A stretch of DNA of 64,000 bases from Paenibacillus turicensis (GCF_017873435.1 NZ_JAGGKG010000009.1:120960-184959); one strand, 5' to 3'. Positions 18,426 through 28,420 are shown, counted from the stretch's first letter. The notes: a model not told the origin generated them from the sequence alone. Program-made: numbers and translations.

Positions 18426-20099
18426 TTAACCTATACTAGCTATCTTAGCACGATTAAATCGATAAACCACATAGGCAACGATTGCAGGTAACACCATATA
18501 GAATATCCCCGCGATCCAGTTCACACTACCTCCCATAAGAATTAAGCTTAATGCCATTAGGATGCTGTCAAAAATAACATGGGCAAACATGGCTGCAATA
18601 TAACCATGCTTTATAAAAATAAAGCTAAATATGAGTCCGATAAAGAGAAGCTCAATCGGTCTTGTATAAATTGGATAAATCGGATACAACGTATGTCCTA
18701 ACGCCCAGATCACAGTGGTCACAATGCTAGCGATCAAAGTACTACGGAACATCTTTTTAAGCATCGGAATCCCAAATAATCGATAAACGGCTTCTTCTCC
18801 TATGCCGGCTACCCATGCAAGTAATGGGAATAATAATGGATAGACCATATTATAAGGAGATTGCGTTGGATCTGTGGATGACCAGGTGCCTAAAAGTGGC
18901 TCCATAATGAAGTAGATAATCGACTGTACACCTAGCAAAATAAGTGCCCATGCATAACCTAATTTCATTGCTTGCAAAACATGTTCTCCATAGTTGGCTT
19001 CATTTCTTTGCTTCCACAATATCTTCCCTTGAGCACGGTACAATCCGTCACCACCTACAAGAGAAAAATAAATGGAAAAGGACATAATGAGTGTAATGCC
19101 AAACTGAAAAATTAATGATTTGATGAGCACACTTTGACTGAATACACTTTGCTCTAAAATAGGCAACATATTTAAAGTCCCAATCACTGAAAATATGAAG
19201 TAACAAGCACTTAGGAATGCACCACGTTTAAATGAGGTATAAGCACGAGTTTTTGCACTATAGATAATTGCGAGAATGGCTAATACAAATGTCAGTAAAC
19301 CATATCCTGCATACGTGAGCCAGCTTGCTATAGTGGTTTGATTATCCACATACGTTTTGTAGCTTGCTGGTGGCGCAAAATAAGTTTCAATCGAAGACAC
19401 ATTTTTATATTCAAAATGTAATTCAATATAGGCTTTAGACTGACCGATGTTGTAGTCCTTAACTTGATAACGTAATCCAAGCCCATTACTATTGTTATCA
19501 AGCTGCAACTGATTAGGCTCATAACCAAATTGCTTTAAATAAGGAAGGGCAGCTGTTTCCTTTTCTGCGACGGTCATCGGACCTTCACGGTCTAAAAGAA
19601 ACTTAGCGTTAGCAGGATCGATTTGCAGCATAAGTTGTTTGGATTCATTATTGGTTATACTAATTTTTTCAAAGCCAACTACTTTTCCTGTTGTCATGTG
19701 TACATCAACGGTGATTGCTTTAAGTACAGCATTAGGGTTTTTGAAGTTTACCTTAAAAACATCATAAGGAAATTTTTGTCCATATTGCTCCCCATAACTT
19801 TTTAATAGTCCTTCTTTTGATAAATATCCATAAATATCTGGACGACTATCGTATGTAACAGTGATCTGATTCCCTTCATCCTTCATATTAAGATTTGTAT
19901 TGAGATAGGAAATCGCTGCTTGTTTTGCCTGTTCCTTTGTAATGATCTTGCTTGCCTGATTTACACCAATCGTGTCAGAGGATGTATTAGGGATAAGTTG
20001 TACAAAAACAAAAATAATGAGTCCAATTATTGCACATATCCATAATTTATTTGATTTTACATTATGCCGAGCATTAGAATGATTTGATTTTGTAAACAT
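18426..20099 (-). CDS. CPBP (CAAX/Abi-type) intramembrane protease with extracytoplasmic domain
   Basis: 557 residues. N-terminal membrane anchor (about 20-38), then about 200 extracytoplasmic residues that include PepSY-like features, then some eight membrane segments. The protease motifs of the CPBP family are in place: EEAVYR, the GHTLYP region with its His, and HVIFD. Such proteins cleave within membranes and often serve peptide processing or self-immunity; no bacteriocin gene is adjacent, so the role here is unknown. ATG start; divergent from the ktr genes. Confidence 0.8.
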   Translation of the reverse strand: MFTKSNHSNARHNVKSNKLWICAIIGLIIFVFVQLIPNTSSDTIGVNQASKIITKEQAKQAAISYLNTNLNMKDEGNQITVTYDSRPDIYGYLSKEGLLKSYGEQYGQKFPYDVFKVNFKNPNAVLKAITVDVHMTTGKVVGFEKISITNNESKQLMLQIDPANAKFLLDREGPMTVAEKETAALPYLKQFGYEPNQLQLDNNSNGLGLRYQVKDYNIGQSKAYIELHFEYKNVSSIETYFAPPASYKTYVDNQTTIASWLTYAGYGLLTFVLAILAIIYSAKTRAYTSFKRGAFLSACYFIFSVIGTLNMLPILEQSVFSQSVLIKSLIFQFGITLIMSFSIYFSLVGGDGLYRAQGKILWKQRNEANYGEHVLQAMKLGYAWALILLGVQSIIYFIMEPLLGTWSSTDPTQSPYNMVYPLLFPLLAWVAGIGEEAVYRLFGIPMLKKMFRSTLIASIVTTVIWALGHTLYPIYPIYTRPIELLFIGLIFSFIFIKHGYIAAMFAHVIFDSILMALSLILMGGSVNWIAGIFYMVLPAIVAYVVYRFNRAKIASIG

Positions 20100-20426
20100 G
20101 AAATGACTCCTTTGCTAAATCGAATTTTTTCCAAGTCTTATAAACATTATGATTGTACGATAACATAAAAGAACAGCTTGGTGCTACTAAGGGTATACAC
20201 ATAGTACTTCAATACGATGCCTTTGTTTTGACTTAACTTGCTGTAGTTTAATCTAAAGTAGGAATAAAGTGTTTAAAACGGTAATAATGCATGATACAAG
20301 AAGTATGGCTAGGCTTCAATATTAATACGAGCCAAGTTTGAATCCATTTGGTACTATTTCATTATATTTGGTTAAAATCTGTATTTGAGCTTCGCAAAAA
20401 TAAAGCTTATAATCCATTTTTAGCCT
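20100..20426. other. Non-coding stretch before repeat copy B
   Basis: 327 bp, AT-rich, holding the promoter region of the CPBP protease gene. I see no RNA motif; I looked for the c-di-AMP (ydaO) riboswitch that precedes ktrAB in B. subtilis and did not find it. Confidence 0.4.
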
Positions 20427-20655
20427 ATAATTATGACTTGTTTTTAAAGCCAGTGCTCCACAGCAACTTTGCTATGCTAGCTACGTTCCAGAGAGTTCTT
20501 TCGACCCTTGTTAAAACCAGATTCTTAATTATGAAATTTAATGGTTACAATCCGGTTTTAAAGACGGCCGCTATCTTCTCCAGAATCTCTCTGTCTCTCC
20601 GCTAGTTCATATGGGCTGTTTATCACAGACTGTAAATAAAGCAATAATGATAGCT
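20427..20655 (+). repeat. Dispersed palindromic repeat, copy B
   Basis: About 230 bp. Left end AATTATGACTTG, core GCTACGTTCCAGAGAG, inner stem TTAAAACCAGATT (20511-20523) with AATCCGGTTTTAA (20549-20561), then AGAATCTCTCTGTCTC as in copies A and C. The inner stem differs from A/C on both arms in a compensating way. Lies between the divergent protease and ktrB genes. Confidence 0.8.
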
Positions 20656-20682
20656 TTATTTTAATTAAATGAGGTGAATGAT

Positions 20683-22026
20683 TTGCACACGAAGCAACGA
20701 AGAAAATTTAAACTTTCCCCACCTCAAATGTTAGTACTGGGCTTTAGTGGCATGATCCTTATTGGCACTTTTTTATTGATGCTTCCCATTGCGAATCATA
20801 CGGGTGAATCCCTTGCCTTTATAGATGCTTTTTTTACCGCAACCTCAGCAACGAGTGTGACCGGATTAGTTGTAAGAGATACGGGTACTTTTTTTACGAC
20901 GTTTGGACAAGTTGTGATTATGATCTTAATCCAAATCGGTGGTCTTGGTTTTATGACGATGGCTACACTTTTTGCCCTCGTATTTAGACGTAAAATATCA
21001 CTTAAGGACCGGCTAATTTTACAGGAAGCCATGAATCAAGGTAGTATGGAAGGAATTGTAAGACTTATTCGTAAAGTGTTATATTACTCTTTAATTATTG
21101 AGGGTAGTGCAGCGGTGCTTCTTGCAATACGTTTTGCTGTAGACATGCCGATTCTCAGGGCAATCTATTTTGGACTTTTCCATGCGGTATCTATGTTTAA
21201 CAATGCTGGGTTTGATTTGTTTGGACAATTTCATAGCTTAACCAATTATGTGGGGGACCCGATCGTAAATATCGTTGTGATGTTCCTAATTGTAAGTGGT
21301 GGTATTGGGTTTATCGTGATTGCTGATTTGATTAGTTATCGTAAAAACCGTAGATTGTCATTACATGCTAAAGTTGTATTATCGATGACAGCTGCATTGA
21401 TCGCAATCGGTTTTATTACGATATTTATATTTGAGTTTACGAATAAAGCTACACTTTCCCCATTATCTTGGGGAGAGAAGCTATGGAGTGCATTATTTCA
21501 GTCAGTTACATCACGTACTGCAGGAGCTAATACTTTAGACATTGGTAGTATGCGTCAGGCAACCCAATTTTTTATGATTATTCTAATGTTTATTGGTGCA
21601 TCTCCTGGATCAACGGGTGGAGGGATAAAAACAACCACCTTTGCCATATTAGCTGGCGCAGTTATAGCGATGATTACTAGAAAAAATGATGTCATTTTAT
21701 TTCGTTATCGCTTGGCACAGGAGCGAATTTTTAAAGCAGTTACGATTACAATGTTTTCATTATTTTGGGTGATCGCGATTGCAATGATATTATCTGTAAC
21801 GGAAGCCGCTCCTTTTTTAAGTATATTGTTTGAAGCAATGTCTGCCTTTGGGACGGTAGGTCTGTCTATGGGGCTGACAACGGAATTATCAGTAGTAGGT
21901 AAAGTATTTATTTGCTTAACGATGTTTGTAGGCCGAGTAGGGTTACTGACATTAGCCTATGCGCTTGGACCTAAAAAAGAACGAGAGTTATTTCGTTATC
22001 CAGAAGGTAAAATTATTATAGGATAA
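20683..22026 (+). CDS. Ktr/Trk-type potassium channel subunit (KtrB/KtrD)
   Basis: 447 residues, four M1-P-M2 repeats. Selectivity regions read TSVTGL, NAGFDLFG, TAGANT and GTVGLSMG, each with the conserved filter glycine; the third M2 has the SPGSTGGG gating loop of KtrB. Moves K+ (with Na+) through the cytoplasmic membrane together with the RCK subunit encoded 17 bp downstream. Start TTG 20683 follows GAGGTGA; the GTG at 20674 is part of that SD. Confidence 0.92.
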   Translation: MHTKQRRKFKLSPPQMLVLGFSGMILIGTFLLMLPIANHTGESLAFIDAFFTATSATSVTGLVVRDTGTFFTTFGQVVIMILIQIGGLGFMTMATLFALVFRRKISLKDRLILQEAMNQGSMEGIVRLIRKVLYYSLIIEGSAAVLLAIRFAVDMPILRAIYFGLFHAVSMFNNAGFDLFGQFHSLTNYVGDPIVNIVVMFLIVSGGIGFIVIADLISYRKNRRLSLHAKVVLSMTAALIAIGFITIFIFEFTNKATLSPLSWGEKLWSALFQSVTSRTAGANTLDIGSMRQATQFFMIILMFIGASPGSTGGGIKTTTFAILAGAVIAMITRKNDVILFRYRLAQERIFKAVTITMFSLFWVIAIAMILSVTEAAPFLSILFEAMSAFGTVGLSMGLTTELSVVGKVFICLTMFVGRVGLLTLAYALGPKKERELFRYPEGKIIIG

Positions 22027-22043
22027 GGAGTCTAAAAAGGAAC

Positions 22044-22715
22044 ATGAAGACACAGCAATTTGTGGTCGTAGGTCTAGGAAGATTTGGATCAAGTTTAGCG
22101 TTGGAGCTAATGGATTTAGGATATGAAGTTTTGGGTATTGATTGTAATGAAGAGGTGGTTCATGAATTTTCCAATCGACTGACACATGCTGTTGTTGCTG
22201 ATTCGACAGAAGAAGAGGTATTGAAGTCATTAGGTGTTCGTAATTTTGATTGTGGAATTGTCGCGATTGGGAGTGATATTCAGACAAGTATTTTGACTGC
22301 GATCTTACTTAAGGACTCAGGGATTAAAACCGTGGTCGCCAAAGCGATTTCTGTTTTGCATGGTCGTGCCCTTGAAAAGCTAGGTATTGATCGTGTTATT
22401 TTCCCTGAACGAGATATGGGGGTACGTGTTGCGCACCAACTTGTAACCACGAATATGTTAGATTATATTGAACTCTCTAAGGATTACAGCATTGTAGAGT
22501 TGAAAGCGCCAAATTGTCTTAATGGCAAGTCGTTAGCTGAGCTTAATCCAAGAGTACGCTTTGGCTGTAGTATCGTTGCTCTGCATCGTGAGCATGGGAT
22601 TATTGTTGCGCCAACTGCTATGGATCAGATATGTGAAGGAGATATTATGGTCGTTATTGGGCCAAATCGTAAAATTGATGAATTCGAGTCTTCCTTAAAC
22701 GAAGATGAGGAATAA
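22044..22715 (+). CDS. Ktr potassium uptake regulator (KtrA/KtrC type)
   Basis: 223-residue cytoplasmic ring protein that gates the KtrB-type channel. RCK_N Rossmann domain with GLGRFGSSLA (9-18) and the acidic D at the end of strand 2, then RCK_C domain (about 140-215) that binds c-di-AMP in homologues. Two-gene operon with the channel gene. Confidence 0.92.
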   Translation: MKTQQFVVVGLGRFGSSLALELMDLGYEVLGIDCNEEVVHEFSNRLTHAVVADSTEEEVLKSLGVRNFDCGIVAIGSDIQTSILTAILLKDSGIKTVVAKAISVLHGRALEKLGIDRVIFPERDMGVRVAHQLVTTNMLDYIELSKDYSIVELKAPNCLNGKSLAELNPRVRFGCSIVALHREHGIIVAPTAMDQICEGDIMVVIGPNRKIDEFESSLNEDEE

Positions 22716-22797
22716 ATAATAGATCACAAAACACCTATGAGCAAAACATTTCATTTACGAAATAGTTATCGATCATTTTTGGGATGGGGTGCTAGGG

Positions 22798-23682
22798 TTG
22801 CAATATAAGTATGAGTTAGTTCAGAGAGATAATCACTTACCATTAAAAATTATTATTCATCAATATAATCGCCCCGTTCATGTGCCTTTGCACTGGCATG
22901 ACAGTGTTGAAATATCTTATGTTTTATCGGGAAAGATTGATGATATTTATATTGATGGGACCCATTACAGCTCTAACGCTGGAGATATTGTAGTAATTAA
23001 CTCGAAAGCCCTACATTCTTTTACAACTCGGAATAATGGGGACAGAGAAGCTGTTACCATTTTGATTCCTTATGATTTTATAAAACCTTGTGTCCAAGGG
23101 AGTGAGACAATTGAATTTGATTGTATCTCGATCGTAGAGAATGATCAACGGCGGTTGGCACATTTTGCAGAGTTGCGTAAATTACTAAATGCGGTCGTGG
23201 TATCTCATTTAAAGCAACATAGAGATCAGTTTGCACATATTCATTTAACTGCGTTATCGTATCAGATTATTTATGTATTGCTAAAATATTTTGTAATAAG
23301 AAAAGAAGAGAAGCAGGCCGTTCAAACTAGTAAACATAGGGAACGCTTACTTTCCATAAAAAATTATGTAGAGAGACATTATGATCAAAATTTATCTGTA
23401 GAGCAAATTGCGCACACCTTTCAGCTCTCCCCTCAATATATGTCTCGTTTTTTTATTAAGCATACGGGCATGACCTTATTCCAATATATTAATGAGCTAC
23501 GGCTAGAGAAGGCATATCGTGATCTTATGAATACAGATCTGTCAATTTTAAATGTGGCTATGAACCATGGATTCCCTAATGAAAAGTCGTTTATAAGAGT
23601 TTTTAAAAATGGATATGGCGTTACTCCCCATCAATATCGCAAGGCTCGAAAAGGGAGTATGATCATAAAGGATGAAAATTGA
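22798..23682 (+). CDS. AraC-family regulator with cupin sensor domain
   Basis: About 294 residues. N-terminal cupin (HVPLHWHDSVEISYVLSG with metal or sugar-site histidines; about 25-100), C-terminal pair of helix-turn-helix units (about 185-285, SVEQIAHTFQLSPQYMSRFFIKHTG and VAMNHGFPNEKSFIRVFK). The start may be TTG 22798 (6 nt after GGGGTG) or GTG 22789. It stands 100 bp before the secreted esterase gene on the same strand and may control it (inference). Confidence 0.88.
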   Translation: MQYKYELVQRDNHLPLKIIIHQYNRPVHVPLHWHDSVEISYVLSGKIDDIYIDGTHYSSNAGDIVVINSKALHSFTTRNNGDREAVTILIPYDFIKPCVQGSETIEFDCISIVENDQRRLAHFAELRKLLNAVVVSHLKQHRDQFAHIHLTALSYQIIYVLLKYFVIRKEEKQAVQTSKHRERLLSIKNYVERHYDQNLSVEQIAHTFQLSPQYMSRFFIKHTGMTLFQYINELRLEKAYRDLMNTDLSILNVAMNHGFPNEKSFIRVFKNGYGVTPHQYRKARKGSMIIKDEN

Positions 23683-23782
23683 CCATAAAAAGGTTAATAA
23701 TGTGCAGGTTACTTTCTATGTTTAGAATTAAAATTAAGTGTAAGCGTTTACTAAAAGTTTAAATTAATTAGGAGGATGACTA

Positions 23783-25129
23783 ATGTTCACAAAAACATTG
23801 AAGTCCGCCAAGCTTATGATGGCGAGTACACTTATTTTTACAATGGCATTTCATTTTACTCCAGCCGTAGAAGCAAAAGAAAGCAAAAAGAAAACCCCTA
23901 GCTATCGTACTGTAGTTGAAGTCGAGGACTGGGGACCCGTTATTTCCAAAGTCATTGTTAATGTCGGGAAAGCAGTGCCTAAGCAAGCAATTTCAAATCA
24001 TGCTTTTGATGTTTATGTAGAACGTAGTGATAAAAGGTTAAGTACACCTTTACTTGAAAAAGGAAACCGTACAGTTACCAAAGCTTATATCTCCGATAAT
24101 AACGGAAATCCCGTAAAAAAGAGTGGAAATTATGTAGCACTTGAGATGGAAATTGCACCTGATAAAACTTTAGGTTCAGCGATGAACTTTGATCTTAAAA
24201 CAGGTTTAAATGACTGGGTGGAAAGTAAATATATCATTACTCAACAGCAACCTATTAAGATGAAGCGTGATAAGCTGACCGGTTTAAAAGTGACTACTTC
24301 TCAGGGTGAAATTAGAAAAGGAGTAGAGCAGTTCAAGACAGGGAAGGCCACTTATGATGGTGTTCAATTAACGTATGCAGATTATACGCCACCGAAAGTT
24401 AAAGGTAAGGAAAAATCAAGAAAGAATGACAAAAAACCACTCATAATTTGGCTACATGGGATGGGTGAAGGTGGGACAGATCCAACCGTTGCTATTGCTG
24501 GCAATAAGGTCGTGAACTTTGCCTCAAAGGATATTCAGCAATACTTTAAAGGTGCGTATGTACTAGCACCACAGACACCTACCTTCTGGATGGATGGCTT
24601 TAATGGGTTTGGAGATGGAACTTCTAAATACCAAAAAGCTTTAATGTCGCTTATTCAGGATTATGTCGCTAAACATCATGATATTGATCAGGATCGTATT
24701 TACATTGGTGGTGACTCTAATGGGGGTTACATGACGATGTTGATGGTACGCGATTATAAGGACTATTTTGCCGCGGCGTTTGTAGCTTGTGAGGCTTTAA
24801 AGGATGACTTAATTACAGATGAGCAAATCGCTGCAATGAAGGAAGTTCCGATGTGGTTTGTGGCTGCGAAAACAGATAAATTAGTTCCACCAAGTGACTA
24901 TATGGTCTCTACGTACAATCGCTTAATAAAAGCAGGGGCAAAGGATGCGCACATGACTTTATTTGATAACGTGAGTGATACTTCAGGTCTTTATAAAAAA
25001 AGTGATGGTACACCTTATGAATATGACGGACATTGGTCTTGGATTTATGTGTATAACAATGAGGTTGCCAAGGAAATCGGAGGTAAACGCACGACAATCA
25101 TGGAGTGGTTAGCGGCAAAACATAAATAA
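23783..25129 (+). CDS. Secreted alpha/beta-hydrolase (esterase with Ig-like N-terminal domain)
   Basis: 448 residues. Signal peptide of about 31 residues ending AVEA. Residues about 35-190 form an Ig-like domain known from EstA-type esterases; the rest is an alpha/beta hydrolase. Nucleophile Ser in GGDSNGGY, likely acid in TDKLVP, His in DGHWSW, oxyanion segment WLHGMGEGG. Acts outside the cell on ester substrates; specificity unknown, polyhydroxyalkanoate or feruloyl-type esterases being relatives. SD AGGAGGATG, ATG start. Terminator follows. Confidence 0.85.
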   Translation: MFTKTLKSAKLMMASTLIFTMAFHFTPAVEAKESKKKTPSYRTVVEVEDWGPVISKVIVNVGKAVPKQAISNHAFDVYVERSDKRLSTPLLEKGNRTVTKAYISDNNGNPVKKSGNYVALEMEIAPDKTLGSAMNFDLKTGLNDWVESKYIITQQQPIKMKRDKLTGLKVTTSQGEIRKGVEQFKTGKATYDGVQLTYADYTPPKVKGKEKSRKNDKKPLIIWLHGMGEGGTDPTVAIAGNKVVNFASKDIQQYFKGAYVLAPQTPTFWMDGFNGFGDGTSKYQKALMSLIQDYVAKHHDIDQDRIYIGGDSNGGYMTMLMVRDYKDYFAAAFVACEALKDDLITDEQIAAMKEVPMWFVAAKTDKLVPPSDYMVSTYNRLIKAGAKDAHMTLFDNVSDTSGLYKKSDGTPYEYDGHWSWIYVYNNEVAKEIGGKRTTIMEWLAAKHK

Positions 25130-25160
25130 GATAAACGATACAAACAACAATAGTAGTACT

Positions 25161-25233
25161 AAAAAACGAGCTATCCAAGAAATTTTAACAGGGATCGTTC
25201 CCTTTAGAATTTCAAAGATAGTTCGCTTTTTTA
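25161..25233. terminator. Terminator between esterase and ABC genes
   Basis: Long imperfect stem AAAAAACGAGCTATC... / ...GATAGTTCGCTTTTTT, usable on both strands (convergent genes). Confidence 0.75.
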
Positions 25234-25254
25234 TTAATTGTGCTGGATGAATAA

Positions 25255-25929
25255 TTATTTCTTTTTCGTGCTTACATTACCACGGCGGTAAAACACCCAT
25301 CCCAAGCCTAACAAGATACAGGACAGGATCAACATGAGATGATTTTCCATCCACATAGGCTGATCAATTTGGGTTAAGGCTACAAAATTATGAAATAAAT
25401 ATTGATAAAATAGAGCGTAATATAGCAATAGGCTAGCGATACCTGCAATGAAATGATAAAAGTAAAATAACGCACCTGTAATTAAAGATAATGCCGAAAC
25501 AATCATTGAGGTTGTGAATAAATGGTAAAACATAATTACAGGATTAGCACTTGGTGCTGCAAGCTGTACACCTAACCATGGTGCGATGAATACTACACCA
25601 TAGACTAGCATAACCGTGAAAAGTGACATTAGAATGCAACTGATCGTCGACCAGATTACCAAGGTCTTATAGTAGCTTTTCCTCGTGACACTATAGTTCA
25701 TCATTAACGAAAATAGATGTGTGGCGTTATAAATACTTGTAACCAAAACGAAAATCCATACCGCTGTAATGGCAGCAGGGAGTGAATCGTTTAATCTCCC
25801 TTCACTCCTAAAAAATCCACGAACTAAAGATTGGTCGGTAATTACAATAAGCAAAATGCCCCAAAAAATTATATAAGCTTTGCGGTATTGCATTACAAAT
25901 AAGGGTATCATTTTTCTTAATGGAAGCAT
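25255..25929 (-). CDS. ABC transporter permease, second pair
   Basis: 224 residues, six predicted membrane segments, no other recognised domain. The stop of the upstream ATPase gene overlaps the ATG as TAATG. Last gene of the gntR operon. As a permease partner of the ATPase encoded just upstream it likely forms a half of an antibiotic- or envelope-stress-related exporter like the YtrA operon of B. subtilis. ATG at 25935 directly abuts the SD and is less likely. Confidence 0.75.
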   Translation of the reverse strand: MLPLRKMIPLFVMQYRKAYIIFWGILLIVITDQSLVRGFFRSEGRLNDSLPAAITAVWIFVLVTSIYNATHLFSLMMNYSVTRKSYYKTLVIWSTISCILMSLFTVMLVYGVVFIAPWLGVQLAAPSANPVIMFYHLFTTSMIVSALSLITGALFYFYHFIAGIASLLLYYALFYQYLFHNFVALTQIDQPMWMENHLMLILSCILLGLGWVFYRRGNVSTKKK

Positions 25930-26822
25930 TACCATTCACCTCTGTCCTGATCGTTCATTTTAATTAAATATTGGACTAGCTTTTGCGGTGCTAAGCCTGA
26001 AATCTGTACGCCTTGCCCTTGTAAGGTAGTCAACGCCGGTGGTAGTTCCCCTAACCAAATAAGGGCGAGCGTACCACCTAAGCTTTCTTGATGGATGACA
26101 TGAGAATCTTGTACCCATTGCTCCAGTAAACGTGCATCACCTTGAATTAGCTTCGCCTGCTGTACAAATGTATCACTGTCCATAGTAGCTAAGATCGTTC
26201 CATTTTCTAAATAAGTAATTTTTTCAAAGAGCTTAAAAGCTTCATCTATAAGATGAGTAGAAATAATAAATGTTCTTGGATACTTCGTATATTCCTGTAA
26301 TAGTAGATCGTAAAAAAGCTCCCGTTTATCCGCATCAAGCCCTAACGTGGGTTCATCTAAGATCGTAATTGGACAGCGGCTGGCAAGTCCTCTCACAATC
26401 CCTACCATTGATTTCATCCCGCGTGATAATTTGCTGTATTTCTTTTTGAGTGGGAGTCCAAATATTTCAAGCAATCGCATTGCTAATTTTGTATCCCAGT
26501 TTGGATGGAGCAATGCGCCAAACGCCATAATCTCATTTACTTTATGCTCACTCCAAATGTGATCATCTACCTTCACCAAAGCGACCTGTGAGCGAAGCTC
26601 TTCATTTAGCATTATATTTTGCCCGTCTACGATGATTTCTCCCTGATCTGGATAGGTATGACCAGCTAACATATGCATTAAAGTTGTTTTACCAACCCCA
26701 TTTGCACCTAATAGTCCATGGATGACGTTAGGCTCAAAGGTTACATTAATTTGCTGTAAAACGGGGTGGGCTTGAAAGCTTTTATTTATATCACGACATT
26801 CCAATGTGGGTGTCAAATTCAT
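25929..26822 (-). CDS. ABC transporter ATPase, second pair
   Basis: 297 residues. Walker A GANGVGKTT, signature LSRGMKS, Walker B ITILDEPT, H-loop STHLIDE. The C-terminal 80 residues are a family-specific extension also seen in the sister ATPase of this operon, so the two pairs arose by duplication. Start ATG 26822 sits very close to its SD; TTG 26816 is possible. Confidence 0.88.
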   Translation of the reverse strand: MNLTPTLECRDINKSFQAHPVLQQINVTFEPNVIHGLLGANGVGKTTLMHMLAGHTYPDQGEIIVDGQNIMLNEELRSQVALVKVDDHIWSEHKVNEIMAFGALLHPNWDTKLAMRLLEIFGLPLKKKYSKLSRGMKSMVGIVRGLASRCPITILDEPTLGLDADKRELFYDLLLQEYTKYPRTFIISTHLIDEAFKLFEKITYLENGTILATMDSDTFVQQAKLIQGDARLLEQWVQDSHVIHQESLGGTLALIWLGELPPALTTLQGQGVQISGLAPQKLVQYLIKMNDQDRGEW

Positions 26823-26850
26823 TCACCTCTCTATACATTCTTATTAAAAC

Positions 26851-27519
26851 TTAAACAGGTAACCTTCTTAAAAATAGATAAACAATCCATCCATATACAA
26901 AAGAGAGCAAAAGACTCCAGTTAAATAGCGCGGCAGGGGGGAGCTCCCATAATGTTTTAATGAAAGCAACAGCCAAATCCTGAAGTGGCTCTAAATTAGC
27001 GAAGCCTAACACCAGCAATCCTAGCATCCAAATTAAATGCTTACCAAATACTCTAGTTAGGCAATTAATTAGCATGCCTAGCAAAAACATATGCAGAAAT
27101 ACACAAAAGTTAAAATAAAACCTTTCCCAGATTGGAAAATTATTTAAGTCAGAATACTCATTAATCATTACACCTAAGTTAAAGGAAAAGTAGTTTTCTA
27201 ATAAGGATATGAATGAAAAAAATAATGACAAAATAGCACTGATTGAGATTAATGTTATCATGGTTGCAATCATATAATCACGTCTACGCGTGCTTAGACC
27301 TACAGCATAATAGAAGGTTCGACCTATGATTAAAATCCCCATCACAAACATAAAAACATAAATCGTAACGATACTATTTTTCATGGTAGGCTGATCTCGA
27401 AAAATGTTAAGAATGGAACCGATGAGTAAGTTTCCTAAAAAAATAATGATAGGGAGATAAAGCAATGTGGCTTTATCCTTTAAATGGATACGAAGCACAG
27501 CACTGATTTTATTATTCAT
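26851..27519 (-). CDS. ABC transporter permease, first pair
   Basis: 222 residues with six membrane segments, same layout as the other permease of the operon. ATG 9 nt after GGAG; overlaps the stop of the upstream ATPase gene by 8 bp, typical of translational coupling. Confidence 0.75.
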   Translation of the reverse strand: MNNKISAVLRIHLKDKATLLYLPIIIFLGNLLIGSILNIFRDQPTMKNSIVTIYVFMFVMGILIIGRTFYYAVGLSTRRRDYMIATMITLISISAILSLFFSFISLLENYFSFNLGVMINEYSDLNNFPIWERFYFNFCVFLHMFLLGMLINCLTRVFGKHLIWMLGLLVLGFANLEPLQDLAVAFIKTLWELPPAALFNWSLLLSFVYGWIVYLFLRRLPV

Positions 27520-28420
27520 ACAGTTTCACTCCTTTTTTGCCATGAACAGCCCTTGTTGTATATACAATTAGCTTTTGCAATGGCACAGGTGCAAAGGTGA
27601 GCGCATTAAGGTTACCACTTGTAGACATTTCCTTTGTTAATCCACCAGATATGATCACAGTCATCGTATCTCCTAGCGTTTCAGAATGTAAGGTTTGGCA
27701 GTTGTATTGCTGGATAAATTGATTGACTTGATTGACTGCACCAGAGACATAAAAGCTCGATTGCTGTAGCTTTTCTACCTCTTCTTGTAATATAAGCTTG
27801 CCGCAATCAATAACTAAAATATGCTCTAGTAGGTCGCTAACCTCATCAATTAAGTGCGTTGATAAAATAAAGGTACGTGGAAAATTGGCATAATCCTCAA
27901 TAAGCTCACTATAAAAATAGCTTCGATTTGCAACGTCTAAACCTACGTAGGGCTCATCTAAAATCGTAATGGGTGCGCGACTAGCAAGGCCGATAACAAT
28001 GCCTACCGCGGATAGCTGTCCACGAGATAATTTACCCATTTTATTTTTTAAGGGGAGCTTAAAGCCCGTTACAAGCTTACTTGCATATTGTGCATCCCAA
28101 TTCACATATAAGTGAGCGCATATTTCAAGTACATCTGAAATTAAGAAATGCTCGGGGTATTTCTGACTTTCTTTTATGAAGCAAAGCTTATTTTGGACCT
28201 GTAGGTTTTCGTAAGGGGACTCGCCAAAAATAGAAATTGCGCCAGAAGAGGGGAGTAGCTGTGAAGTTAACATGGATAATAATGTTGTTTTCCCCGCGCC
28301 ATTTTTGCCGATTAACCCATAAATCACATTTGGTTTGAGCTGGAAGCTAAGATTATCTACGGCTGTCATCTTTTTATACTTTTTTGTCAGTCCCTTGACC
28401 TCAATCACGTTGGTAGTCAT
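27512..28420 (-). CDS. ABC transporter ATPase, first pair
   Basis: 302 residues. Walker A GKNGAGKTT, signature LSRGQLS, Walker B ITILDEPYVGLD, H-loop STHLIDE. Related to YtrB-type ATPases next to GntR regulators. ATG overlaps the TGA stop of gntR as ATGA. Walker B is followed by Tyr instead of the usual Thr. Confidence 0.88.
   Translation of the reverse strand: MTTNVIEVKGLTKKYKKMTAVDNLSFQLKPNVIYGLIGKNGAGKTTLLSMLTSQLLPSSGAISIFGESPYENLQVQNKLCFIKESQKYPEHFLISDVLEICAHLYVNWDAQYASKLVTGFKLPLKNKMGKLSRGQLSAVGIVIGLASRAPITILDEPYVGLDVANRSYFYSELIEDYANFPRTFILSTHLIDEVSDLLEHILVIDCGKLILQEEVEKLQQSSFYVSGAVNQVNQFIQQYNCQTLHSETLGDTMTVIISGGLTKEMSTSGNLNALTFAPVPLQKLIVYTTRAVHGKKGVKLYE

Noticed and set aside
20348..20605. 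85-residue ORF in repeat copy B
   Set aside because: It lies over the palindromic repeat, has no SD and no protein-like composition; the other repeat copies do not keep the frame.
20100..20682. c-di-AMP riboswitch before the ktr genes
   Set aside because: The conserved ydaO core sequences are not present; the space is taken by the dispersed repeat.
20674..20682. GTG 20674 as start of the potassium channel gene
   Set aside because: The GTG is part of the SD GAGGTGA; TTG 20683 has proper spacing.
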